Below, one piece after another: positions 47,030 to 54,933 of a stretch of 64,000 bases of DNA. The stretch's first letter is position 1, and every line of letters starts with the position of its first letter. The DNA comes from G963677085 sp963677085 (GTDB lineage: Bacteria > Planctomycetota > Planctomycetia > Pirellulales > Thermoguttaceae). The position numbers and the translations under genes were made by a program. Below the pieces are notes generated by a model. That model was not told the DNA's origin, did no database searches, and saw only the letters and a program-made list of their open reading frames with translations. The DNA lies in NCBI GenBank assembly GCA_963677085.2, contig CAXXFH010000004.1:2108001-2172000 (forward strand), read 5' to 3'.

Positions 47030-47307
47030 ACGGCCGCGCCCCGCCCATTGTGCCGTCAATCGGCGCGTTCCAGAGTCAACATGCCGTAAGCCGTTCCTGC
47101 AAACCTTCTGTGCCTGCGCGAGACCTGTTGGGTTGGCGTGTCGTGTCCTACCCGCTCCCCCTGCGAGATAGTCCCTGGCATCGGCCTCGAGTTCTCTCAA
47201 AAAAACGGTGATCTCTTTCTCTTCCTGCGCATCTTATTACCAGACGCCCGCCGACACAGCGTCGGTGCCTTGAAATACATGAACACGGTCTTCCGAGGAG
47301 GCGAGAC

Positions 47308-47517
47308 ATGGCATCTAGCACTTCGTGGTGGCAACTACTTCGGCAGGTTCATCGCAATGAGGACGGAGCCGTCAGTTTAGAGACGATGTTGGTCATCGGC
47401 GCCATCGCCCTGCCGGTTCTGATTTTTCTCTTGAAGGTCGGATGGCCGCGGGTGCGGGAATTCTTCGACAGCGGCATGACGGAACTGGAAGAGGGCGCGG
47501 AGCAAACGGAGTATTAG
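47308..47517 (+). CDS. Flp-family type IVb pilin (second locus)
   Basis: 69 residues, ATG preceded by GAGGAGGCGA. Core sequence AVSLETMLVIGAIALPVLIF, nearly the same as the Flp at 8986-9192, with an acidic tail (TELEEGAEQTEY). A strong hairpin follows the stop codon. The next gene is a truncated TadE-like paralogue, so the locus is a partial copy of the pilus operon on the opposite strand. Confidence 0.88.
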   Translation: MASSTSWWQLLRQVHRNEDGAVSLETMLVIGAIALPVLIFLLKVGWPRVREFFDSGMTELEEGAEQTEY

Positions 47518-47539
47518 CTCCTTCCTGGGAATCGCTGCG

Positions 47540-47571
47540 CTGCCGCCCGGCAAGAAGACCGAGGGCGGCAG
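47540..47571 (+). promoter_or_regulatory. 9-bp-stem hairpin after the pilin gene
   Basis: CTGCCGCCC (47540-47548), 14-base loop, GGGCGGCAG (47563-47571). The pairing is perfect and begins 22 bp after the pilin stop codon, with no T-run. It may stabilise the pilin mRNA or attenuate the following gene. Confidence 0.6.
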
Positions 47572-47687
47572 GGTCGGTGACTGGGATGCGGCTACTGCAC
47601 TGAGGAAACACTTCGCTGCCGTTGGAAGTCGATCGGCGTCCTGGACGCGGCGATGCGTGAGGTTTGTGTACCGATGGAGAAACCGTC

Positions 47688-48661
47688 ATGACGGGCGTCG
47701 CTGTAAGCGCACTCTTGCCGTGCCTGGCATGCCTGGGTGTTTCCTGCCTGGCGCTGGCCCTGCTTTGCCGCGTCGGTCGCGTTCGCCCGAGTCTCGGCCG
47801 ACTTGCGCTACTCCACGGGAACGAACAGGGAAACGTGCAGAGTCTCAGCTTCGTTTTGGTCTTGCCCTTTTTTGTGATGATCGTGCTTTTCATCGTCCAG
47901 GTGAGCCAATTGATGATCGGAACGATTGTCGTGCACTATGCGGCGTTCGCCGCGGCGCGGGCGGCGGCGATCTGGATCCCCGCGGCTATGCCGGGGGAAG
48001 GGCCTTGCTGCATCAGCGGCCGCTACTTGGACCCCGAGGCGAAGAATCAAACGCCGCCGATCTTTGATCCGTCCGCCGACGATTATGGCCCGAGCAGTGG
48101 CGGACTCTGGTTCGTGATCCAACCGGGCAGTGCCAAATACGACAAGATCACCTCGGCGGCCGTGATGGCCTGCCTGCCCATTTCACCCTCGCGCGACGTG
48201 GGTCTGGAGTTATCGGGGCGTGGCCCTGAGGCGGCGGAGATCATTCAGCAGGCCTTCGCCACACTGGCTCCCGGTTCAAACACCAACACGGCCATTCCGC
48301 GACGCATTGAAAACAAGCTGGCTTACGCTACGGCCAACACTTCCGTGGAAATGCGGTTTTACCACAAAAACAGCGAGCCCCCGCTGGTGACACACTTCCT
48401 GAAGAAGGACACCGCGGAATTCTATCCCAATGAGGTCGGCTGGCAGGATCCGATTACGGTGACGGTCCGGCATAACCTGGCGCTATTGCCCGGGCCAGGC
48501 CGGTTTCTGGCCCGCCGCGTTGTCGGCCCCGGTCAAACGCAAGACAAGGTCAGTCAAGCCATTACCCGCCGGGGCGATGTCTACACTTATCCGTTGTCCG
48601 CTTCAGCAACGATCTCCAATCAGGGCGAGAAATCGCTGATTCCCCATGTCTACCCTGCGTA
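47688..48661 (+). pseudogene. TadE-like pseudopilin truncated by an IS
   Basis: From the ATG at 47688 (GGAG upstream) the reading matches the TadE-like protein at 12143-13126 along its length: GNVQSLSFVLVLP, VVLFIVQVSQLMIGT-like helix, DDYGPSSGGLWFVIQPGS, ENKLAYATANTSVEMRFYH and SNQGEKSLIPHVYP. The intact paralogue ends five or so residues after the corresponding point. Here the IS begins at 48662 and the frame runs into it, to a stop at 48920. The loss of native sequence is tiny, but the protein would carry ~85 foreign residues. Confidence 0.8.
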
Positions 48662-50117
48662 CTCAGTTCGACTTTCGCACTTTATCCGGCTGCTGCGACC
48701 GTGTTTTCCAGGGTTTGCAGGATTTTTCGGCTACCCGGGCCGGAGAGGCCGAGTGACAAAACGTACTGGCGGACGCACATCCTTCGCAGGGTGCCGAGCA
48801 TGTCGGCGAAGGAAGCGTGGGGTTGCTGAGGAAACCAAGGCCGTGGAAGCGGCCGGTAGTGAGCATGACCATTCTCGACAAACCACAACACGATCAGGCT
48901 GTAAAGCAGCATCGTCGTAGGCGCGGTTCGTTCGACGGCTTGGCGGGTCCAGCCTTGCGGCTCTTCGAAGCCCAGGTGTTGTTTGCTGTCCCGGAAGGCG
49001 ACCTCGATGGACCAGCGCATGGCATACCAAGTGAGGATGTCTTCGGCCGTCGCCTCGTGGCGGGTGGAGTAGAAGGCTTCCTGGCCGCGACCGCCGCGGA
49101 CGGCTTCAACGGCCACCACGCGCAACGGCCGATCGGGCACCGCATGCACTCTTGCCTCGGCGTCGGCCAGCCGCGTGGTTTCGGTCCGCCCGTAAATGGC
49201 GAGCGCGACATGCCGGCAGCGTTCGCCAAGCATCTGCTGGGGAGTCGGCAGGCGTTGCCCGCGTTTGCGTGGTCGACCTTTGCGGCCCGGCTTGGAGGCG
49301 GCAGGGGCGTCGTAAAGTCGCGCGTTCTTCAGCAAGCGACTCGTCAGGTGGCAGTTGTCGGGCAGGTGGGCCAGCATGCTTTTACCCCCATAGGCCGAGT
49401 CGCCCACCACGTGAAAACATCGCTCGGGAAAGCGTCGGCAAAGCAAGCGGATCATTTCCACTGCCAATTCGGGCCGCGTACGATAGGTGCGTCGATGTTT
49501 CCGTGCCTTGGCCTTATTCAAGTAGAGCCGAAAGAGGATCGGCAGGCAGAAAGGACGCTCCGGCCACCACGGAAAGCGAACCACGACTCCCAGCACGACC
49601 CAACTGTGACCCCAGTTGGTGATCGTCTTGCTACGGCTGGAGAGCAAGGGGTCGTGGTGCATGCCGCACCCGAACATCTTCCGCCCCCGCTTCCGCGCCA
49701 AGGTGTCGTCGATTCCCAGCAATACTTGTTCGTTCGGTACCCAGGGGATCAGCCGGAAGACGGCCAATCCCAACTCGTCTCGCGACCAACGGGCCTGGGC
49801 GAAGAGGCGATGGAAGGTCGAGTGGTGTTTCGTGCCCACGGCGCCGGCGGCGAGGATCATGCCCGTCACGGTGCGCCGACCGGCAAAAGTCCAGCCCGCC
49901 AGCAAGGTCATGAAATTCGCGAACGAAGGCACGGTCATCACCACGGCCAGGGGTTGCAACAAGACACAAAACGAAGTAACAAGACTCATGTGAGCCTCCT
50001 TTGGGTGAACGGAAGTGGTTGGTACCCCCGTCCATCTTGAGCGAGGCTCACGCCATAAATCAAGGCTGCTATCAGTTGCAGCAGCGATAGTGCGAAAAGT
50101 GCGAAAGTTGAACTAAG
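48662..50117. mobile_element. IS4/IS701-type insertion sequence
   Basis: Terminal inverted repeats CTCAGTTCGACTTTCGCACT (left, from 48662) and, reversed, CTTAGTTCAACTTTCGCACT (right, ending 50117) match with two differences in at least 22 bp. The element is ~1456 bp with one transposase gene. I see no perfect target duplication. The right end abuts a family C repeat. Confidence 0.88.
48682..49989 (-). CDS. IS4/IS701-family DDE transposase
   Basis: 435 residues. DDE residues are visible: LLGIDDTLARKRGRK with the first Asp, CFHVVGDSAYGGKSML with the second, and WYAMRWSIEVAFRDSKQHLG with the YREK-like Glu motif. The frame is intact from the first ATG (49987-49989) to the stop near the left end, so the element may be functional. 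It lies antisense to the truncated TadE gene. Confidence 0.93.
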   Translation of the reverse strand: MSLVTSFCVLLQPLAVVMTVPSFANFMTLLAGWTFAGRRTVTGMILAAGAVGTKHHSTFHRLFAQARWSRDELGLAVFRLIPWVPNEQVLLGIDDTLARKRGRKMFGCGMHHDPLLSSRSKTITNWGHSWVVLGVVVRFPWWPERPFCLPILFRLYLNKAKARKHRRTYRTRPELAVEMIRLLCRRFPERCFHVVGDSAYGGKSMLAHLPDNCHLTSRLLKNARLYDAPAASKPGRKGRPRKRGQRLPTPQQMLGERCRHVALAIYGRTETTRLADAEARVHAVPDRPLRVVAVEAVRGGRGQEAFYSTRHEATAEDILTWYAMRWSIEVAFRDSKQHLGFEEPQGWTRQAVERTAPTTMLLYSLIVLWFVENGHAHYRPLPRPWFPQQPHASFADMLGTLRRMCVRQYVLSLGLSGPGSRKILQTLENTVAAAG

Positions 50118-50196
50118 AAACCGCATCAAAACAGGTGCCGAAACGGTTCGTTCAGCGGATATATGGACCTGAAACCGGGTTTTGTTATCGCCTCTA
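50115..50196 (-). repeat. Dispersed repeat, family C, copy 2
   Basis: Reverse complement matches 8158-8240 (TAGAGGCGATAACAAAACCC to TTTTGATGCGGTTTCTTA). Its outer TTAG/CTAA edge overlaps the IS right end by about three bases, so the IS may have inserted at the repeat boundary. Confidence 0.8.
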
Positions 50197-50207
50197 AACG
50201 GCATGCT

Positions 50208-50405
50208 GCTTTTTCGGCAGTCAACGACTTGGCTTGCGCCTTCCTGCGTTTCGGCAGAACAGCGAAACGAGGGACGCTCGCGCCGGCAAAACACCCCCGC
50301 CGATACGCATCGGTCGTTCGCTCTACTGGCGGCCCGAGGAACTGGCCGCCTGGGTCGAGGCCGGCTGCCCCGACCGGAAGACGTGGGTTGCCCTGCGCGA
50401 TGATT
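50208..50405 (+). pseudogene. AlpA/excisionase-like gene remnant
   Basis: The last ~40 codons before the stop at 50403-50405 read GKTPPPIRIGRSLYWRPEEL, AAWVEAGCPDRKTW, the C-terminal half of small AlpA-type excisionases. Upstream, in another frame, AVNDLACAFLRFGRTAKR resembles the helix-turn-helix half. A frameshift near 50260 therefore breaks the gene. It lies ~280 bp before the integrase, the normal place for an excisionase. Confidence 0.55.
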
Positions 50406-50556
50406 AAGCCACGGCGACCAGTGAACCTGCGCGGGCCTTTGGGGGTGAGAGTTCTCGAAAACTCTCGCCCCAGGGGCGGAATGGCCTTGAGCTTTGAGCC
50501 AACACCGGGCTCACTGGACTGTGCATTTCAAACGTCGCCACGTCTTTCGAGAAGCC

Positions 50557-50630
50557 TAGCGACCGACGGAAGCGGGTTGCTGCCTGGGTGCGGAAGCACC
50601 AACCGGTCGGCGGCCCTGCCGCCCGCGTGG
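50557..50630 (+). repeat. Palindromic repeat, family B, copy 4
   Basis: TAGCGACCGACGGAAGCGGG, then GGTGC-GGAA-GCACC and GGCGG-CCCTG-CCGCC hairpins. This is the most complete copy. It lies between the excisionase remnant and the integrase gene. Confidence 0.85.
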
Positions 50631-50686
50631 TCCGACGCTTTAGAAACCACAACACAACGACAATTCACCCGAGGAGAAAGCTATCG

Positions 50687-51931
50687 ATGGCGAGTCTGTA
50701 CAATAAGCCGATTGTCCGGCGCGACGCCAACACGGGCGCGCGGACGAAAGGGCGCTCAAAGAAGTGGTGGGGACGTTTCACCGATTCGTTGGGCTGCGAG
50801 CGGCGGGTGCCGCTGGCCAGCGACAAGCGGGTCGCCCAGGCGATGCTCAACGACCTGGTCGCCAAGGTGGAACGCCAGAAGGCCGGCCTGGAAGACCCCG
50901 TCGACGAGGAGATGCAAAAGCCGATCGACACCCACTTGGCCGACTTCGAAAGCAGCCAGAAAGCCAAGAACAACTCAACGCGCTACGTGCTGGAAACCTT
51001 GGGCAAGATTCGCCGCTGTGTCGAGGCCTGCCGCTGGCGCCGCATCGCCCAGATCAAGGCCACCGACGTGCAGCGTTTTTTGGCCAACCTGCGCGACGAA
51101 GGGCTCAGCGTGCAGACGAGCAACCACTACCTGCGGGCGATCAAATGTTTTACCCGCTGGCTCACCATCAACCGCCGCCTGCGAAGCAACCCGCTCGACG
51201 GCCTGGCGATGCTCAACGTCCGCGTCGATCGCCGCCACGACCGGCGGGCACTTTCCCGCGACGAATTTACCTGGCTGATCAAGACCGCGGAAACGGGACC
51301 GCCGGCGGTTGGGTTGTGTGGCCGAGATCGGGCGATGCTCTATGTGCTGGCGGCCTGGACCGGCCTGCGTCGCGGGGAGCTCGGCAGTCTCAGGCGGCAG
51401 AGTTTTCAGCTCAACCGTAATCCGCCCACGGTAACCGTCGAGGCGGCCTATAGCAAACATCGGCGAGAAGACAAGCAGATCCTTCATCCGGATGTTGTTC
51501 AGCGGCTACGTCGCTGGCTTTCGGATCGTCGCCCGGCACCTGGCGAGATCCTCTTTGCGATCTCCGAACGAACGTGCGGCATCGATCGGCGAACCTCCGA
51601 GATGATGCTGCAAGACCTCCGGGCGGCGCGGAATATCTGGATCGAGGAGGCGGACAGCGAAAAAGAGCGTCGGCGACGCGAGGTAAGCGACTTCCTGAAA
51701 TACCGCGACTCCCAGGGCCGCTATACCGACTTCCACAGCCTGCGGCACACCTTCGTGACGAACCTCTGCAAGGCCGACATCTCGCCGAAGACGGCCCAGA
51801 CGCTGGCCCGACACAGCGACATCCGGCTGACGATGAACGTCTACACGCACATCAACGAGCACGAGCAGGCCACGGCGATCGCTCGGCTGCCTGGCGTCGG
51901 CGAAAGCCCGGAAATGGGCGGGGCGGCGTAA
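50687..51931 (+). CDS. Tyrosine recombinase (integrase)
   Basis: 414 residues from the ATG at 50687, preceded by GAGGAGAAAG. The N-terminal part has a SAM-like core-binding domain (DTHLADFESSQKAK, LVRT-like KATDVQRFLANLRDEGL). Catalytic residues are visible: Arg in WTGLRRGELGSL, Lys in AYSKHRREDKQI, His-x-x-Arg in HSLRHTFVTNLCK, and His plus Tyr in LARHSDIRLTMNVYTHI. This is a complete tyrosine recombinase and probably mobilised the module with the excisionase and DUF2293 gene. The attachment sites are not identified. Confidence 0.93.
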   Translation: MASLYNKPIVRRDANTGARTKGRSKKWWGRFTDSLGCERRVPLASDKRVAQAMLNDLVAKVERQKAGLEDPVDEEMQKPIDTHLADFESSQKAKNNSTRYVLETLGKIRRCVEACRWRRIAQIKATDVQRFLANLRDEGLSVQTSNHYLRAIKCFTRWLTINRRLRSNPLDGLAMLNVRVDRRHDRRALSRDEFTWLIKTAETGPPAVGLCGRDRAMLYVLAAWTGLRRGELGSLRRQSFQLNRNPPTVTVEAAYSKHRREDKQILHPDVVQRLRRWLSDRRPAPGEILFAISERTCGIDRRTSEMMLQDLRAARNIWIEEADSEKERRRREVSDFLKYRDSQGRYTDFHSLRHTFVTNLCKADISPKTAQTLARHSDIRLTMNVYTHINEHEQATAIARLPGVGESPEMGGAA

Positions 51932-51939
51932 ATGCCCGG

Positions 51940-52614
51940 TCAGTCGTCGTGCGACAACGCCTTCTGCAACGGGCATTCACCTTGGACCGTCTCTCCGCGT
52001 CGGTAGCGGTCGAGCAGTTCCTGCGAGCGTTGGGCCAGCATCCGCCGGACCTCGCGACGCTTGCCCTTGATCCGAGGAATGGACATCGAGTCGTAGGCGG
52101 TGGTCTGATGCCGCATCCAGGCGATGACCGCCGCCTCGGCGCGCTTTTCGACCGGGATTCGCTTCGTGCGGGCGACCGTCCCGCTGCCGACCGGCGTGGC
52201 ATGTGCCGTCACGGCCCGGGCCAACTTCGTGGCCATGTCGGCGCAGTCGGGATGGAAGGCCAGAAACGACACGACCGCTCCGTGGAAATCCTCGACGTAT
52301 TCCGCTTGGGCCTTGTCCCGCCGCCGGGCGTCGGCCGCTTTGCGCCTGGCGTACTGCTCGGTCGAACGCTCGGCGGCCAGTTCGGCCCGAATCCGTTCGA
52401 TGGTTGTTGCCGCTGCCCAGACGCCTCGCGAAAAAGTCTTTCGGCCCTTCTTCTCCTGGACGACCCAATGCAGGCCCGCGGCCTTGACCCGGCGCGTCAA
52501 GGCGGCGTCGCCGGGCGCAAGCAGGGCCCAGCCCTCGGGCACTGCCAGCACCTTGCCATCGGCCGAACGTACGGAGTTTGGCGTGGGCCCCGGAGCGAAG
52601 ATGTTGCTGCTCAT
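51940..52614 (-). CDS. DUF2293 domain protein
   Basis: 224 residues from the ATG at 52612-52614, preceded by GGAAGGACA. The N-terminus is a DNA-/RNA-binding-like segment with VPEGWALLAPGDAALTRRVK and GLHWVVQEKKGRKTFSRGVW. The C-terminus has IPVEKRAEAAVIAWMRHQTT and IKGKRREVRRMLAQRSQELL, the DUF2293 part. It is convergent with the integrase (8-bp gap). DUF2293 proteins often ride with planctomycete integrases; function unknown. Confidence 0.82.
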   Translation of the reverse strand: MSSNIFAPGPTPNSVRSADGKVLAVPEGWALLAPGDAALTRRVKAAGLHWVVQEKKGRKTFSRGVWAAATTIERIRAELAAERSTEQYARRKAADARRRDKAQAEYVEDFHGAVVSFLAFHPDCADMATKLARAVTAHATPVGSGTVARTKRIPVEKRAEAAVIAWMRHQTTAYDSMSIPRIKGKRREVRRMLAQRSQELLDRYRRGETVQGECPLQKALSHDD

Positions 52615-52773
52615 TGTGTCCTTCCTTTTCATTTCCTTCGGCAACCTCATACACACGCTCGGCAGGATATCCATTAAACGTGTTCATGGCGAAAGCCGGC
52701 AGGCGGCTTAAAGGCGATCCACGAAACTTAATGGACACAAACGCAAAAAGACGTATTTCCGAGTGACATTCGC

Positions 52774-52875
52774 CGGGAACGTCTACACGCATACGAGCAG
52801 ACCACGGCAATCGCACGGCTGTCGGGGTTGGTCGAAAGTCTCGCGACTTCGTATGCAGCGAAGCAAGCCAGGTAG
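52774..52875 (+). pseudogene. Integrase C-terminal remnant
   Basis: GGGAACGTCTACACGCATAC reads NVYTH, then after a small deletion EQTTAIARLSGLVESLATSY and a stop (TAG at 52873-52875). This matches the C-terminus of the intact integrase (NVYTHINEHEQATAIARLPG). It marks a former integrase gene, so the site was hit at least twice. Confidence 0.7.
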
Positions 52876-52966
52876 CAAGGTTTTCGAAGCGTCGGAGAAT
52901 GACGTGGGTAACAGAACTCTTCGTTTCGGGCATAGTTGCCGGTCGATCGAAATAACGTTATTGACG

Positions 52967-53623
52967 TCATTGTCGAACTAAAATTTTCATTGATGCATCT
53001 CGGCCAATCACGAGCCGACGGTTGTTGATCTCGATTTCGATAATGCCGGCGACTGGCTCCGCGCGTAAGACTTTTCCGGTCGTACCCAGCTCCAAACCAC
53101 CTTCCCGCAAGAAGCGCAAGAGTTCCTCAGAAGAATCGTCGACTTGGCATACGACGAAAAGATTACCTACCGAGCATTCGCCTAGTGGTATTCCATCAAC
53201 GGTAACCACATTACCACGAGCGTCGGGAATCGGGTCGCCGTGGGGATCACGGTCTGGATAGCCCAGGTGCTGGTCGATTCGGTCGATCAAACGGTCAGAG
53301 GCAGAGTGCTCCAGTAATTCAGCCTCTTCATGGACTTCATCCCAGCCCATTCCGAGTGACTCGACCAAAAACAGCTCCAGCAACCGGTGGCGACGGATGA
53401 TCCGCAGCGCCGTTTTTCTTCCGACCGAAGTCAAGCGAGCCCCCTGATGTGGGGTGTAGTCGACGAGGCCGGCACGTTCCATTCTTTTTAGCATCCCGGT
53501 AACGGAGCCGGGGGTCAGACCAAGACGGTGTGCGATGTCTCCGGTCGAGGCATTTTCCTGCTGGTCTTCTCCACAGGCATGATACAACGCCTTCAGGTAA
53601 TTCTCGGCAGTTGAAGTCGCCAT
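52967..53623 (-). CDS. DtxR/MntR-family metal-dependent repressor with FeoA-like domain
   Basis: 218 residues from the ATG at 53621-53623; the frame is open 12 codons upstream. The winged-helix part reads AENYLKALYHACGEDQQENA, TGDIAHRLGLTPGSVTGMLK and LTSVGRKTALRIIRRHRLLE. The metal/dimer part has WDEVHEEAELLEHSAS, with the His/Glu ligands of the family. The C-terminal ~75 residues are SH3-like (FeoA-type). It likely represses metal-transport genes on iron or manganese binding. It is divergent from the HMA/ATPase operon, and a palindrome lies 55 bp upstream of its start. Confidence 0.92.
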   Translation of the reverse strand: MATSTAENYLKALYHACGEDQQENASTGDIAHRLGLTPGSVTGMLKRMERAGLVDYTPHQGARLTSVGRKTALRIIRRHRLLELFLVESLGMGWDEVHEEAELLEHSASDRLIDRIDQHLGYPDRDPHGDPIPDARGNVVTVDGIPLGECSVGNLFVVCQVDDSSEELLRFLREGGLELGTTGKVLRAEPVAGIIEIEINNRRLVIGRDASMKILVRQ

Positions 53624-53677
53624 AATGGACACTCGTTCCGTTTGCTTCCGCCCAGCCACTTCACGATCCTTGTCTCA

Positions 53678-53691
53678 CCCACAAGTGTGGG
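53678..53691. promoter_or_regulatory. Candidate operator palindrome
   Basis: CCCACAAGTGTGGG: a perfect 6-bp inverted repeat with a 2-bp centre, in the divergent region between the DtxR-type gene and the HMA/ATPase operon. It could be the repressor's own operator, but it does not resemble the classic DtxR box. Confidence 0.4.
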
Positions 53692-53846
53692 GGAAGTCAT
53701 CTTTCCCTTGTCTCCAAATATATAATTTTGTGCACCCAAATTCTAGAGATGCCCTACCCGCCATTGAACCGTAACGAAAAGGCACGGACGGTCCGCCAGA
53801 ACACTGGACAAGCAAACATACTGAAAAAACAACTCAAAACTGTTTG

Positions 53847-53871
53847 ACCGCTATGACCTCTGCGGTTTTTT
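53847..53871 (+). terminator. Possible small rho-independent terminator or leader hairpin
   Basis: ACCGC (53847-53851), 10-base loop, GCGGT (53862-53866), then a run of T. It lies upstream of the HMA/ATPase operon, so it could be an attenuator or the end of an unseen small RNA. Confidence 0.45.
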
Positions 53872-53964
53872 CATGTTGCGCAAATCAAACTACTTGACTG
53901 TTGCCAAAACGCAACGCATGTTTCCAAAGTCACCTTCGTTGAAGCTTGAATGCGTGGAGAGCAA

Positions 53965-54519
53965 ATGCATATTTTAACGGGAATGCTGCTTGCAGGACTT
54001 CTTGGCCGCAAGCGGGGGGCGTCGATTCTGCCGATGCTGCGAACAGGTCCTGTTCAGACGGCCCATTCGCTGCCTGGGCGCGTGCGTTTCCTCGTTCCGA
54101 GCCTTGTGGACGATCCTGCCCAAGCCGCAAACCTTCGCGACCGCCTTGGCGCATTGGAGGGCGTCACACGCGTCGATGTCACCCCGCACAGCGGCAGTGT
54201 CCTGATCCAATATCGAGAAAAAATCATACAACCCGAATTGCTATTCGCTGCTACGGTAAGGTTGCTGGGCTTGGAAAAGGAGATGGAGCGTACGCCGCGT
54301 CCCGTCGTTACCCGAGAACTGCGAACAGTCCTCGACAGTCTCAATCGAGTCGTCTACGACCGAACCGCCGGCATTCTGGACTTCTCCTCTGCTTTGTTGA
54401 TACTCATGGCAGCGGTAGGGGTAAACAAAATCGTCCAGCAGGGAGCGGCGGCCATGCCGGGCGGGGTCACGCTTGTTTGGTGGGGCGTACATCAACTCCT
54501 CGGTCGTGGGGAAGAATAG
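53965..54519 (+). CDS. HMA-like domain protein with C-terminal membrane segment (HMA-like 1)
   Basis: 184 residues from the ATG at 53965, preceded by GGAGAGC; the ATG at 53950 is an alternative. A hydrophobic N-terminus (TGMLLAGLLG) precedes an HMA-like fold, AHSLPGRVRFLVPSL, GVTRVDVTPHSGSVLIQYR. The metal-binding CxxC of classic HMA domains is absent. A hydrophobic helix (FSSALLILMAAVGVNKIVQQ) lies at the end. It is first in a set of four genes that share the H-x-(L/M)-P-G-R-(V/L)-R motif. Confidence 0.8.
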   Translation: MHILTGMLLAGLLGRKRGASILPMLRTGPVQTAHSLPGRVRFLVPSLVDDPAQAANLRDRLGALEGVTRVDVTPHSGSVLIQYREKIIQPELLFAATVRLLGLEKEMERTPRPVVTRELRTVLDSLNRVVYDRTAGILDFSSALLILMAAVGVNKIVQQGAAAMPGGVTLVWWGVHQLLGRGEE

Positions 54520-54522
54520 GCG

Positions 54523-54933
54523 ATGGACCTAAAGCAATTGCTGATCGCGCCGCTACTTCGTCCCCAAGTTGTTCATCGGCTGCCGGGCCGGTTACGGGTT
54601 CACCTGCCAGCGCTGCGGCGTTTGCCAGACAGCCATTTGCCATTGCTGGAGGTGATCGAGGGCGTATTGACTGTGCCGGTGGAGATTCTTTCCGCGCGAG
54701 CGTGTTCCACGACAGGCAACGTATTGCTCATCTACAATGTGGAAGCGGTCGACGAAGAAGAGCTCGTTGGCTACGTCCACGGGATCTCGCGAATGTTGGC
54801 CAATCATTGGAAGTCGTTAGCGGCTCTTCCACCCGGCGAATTGGTGGCGAGAAAAGGTCAGTGGATCATCGCGGTGAAGGCAGCCATTCGCTACCGTCTT
54901 GAATTGGATGAGAACATCAAGGTGTCCGTTTGA
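54523..54933 (+). CDS. HMA-like domain protein (HMA-like 2)
   Basis: 136 residues. VHRLPGRLRVHLPALRRLPD and VEILSARACSTTGNVLLIYN form the HMA-like fold without CxxC. The C-terminus is a short amphipathic region (KGQWIIAVKAAIRYRLELDE). It starts 3 bp after the previous gene and overlaps the P-type ATPase start by 4 bp, so the genes are translationally coupled. Confidence 0.78.
   Translation: MDLKQLLIAPLLRPQVVHRLPGRLRVHLPALRRLPDSHLPLLEVIEGVLTVPVEILSARACSTTGNVLLIYNVEAVDEEELVGYVHGISRMLANHWKSLAALPPGELVARKGQWIIAVKAAIRYRLELDENIKVSV

Noticed and set aside
50440..50471. Hairpin GGGGTGAGAGTT / AACTCTCGCCCC as a terminator
   Set aside because: A good 12-bp stem but no T-run on either side and no gene that clearly ends there; it may belong to the integration module but cannot be assigned.
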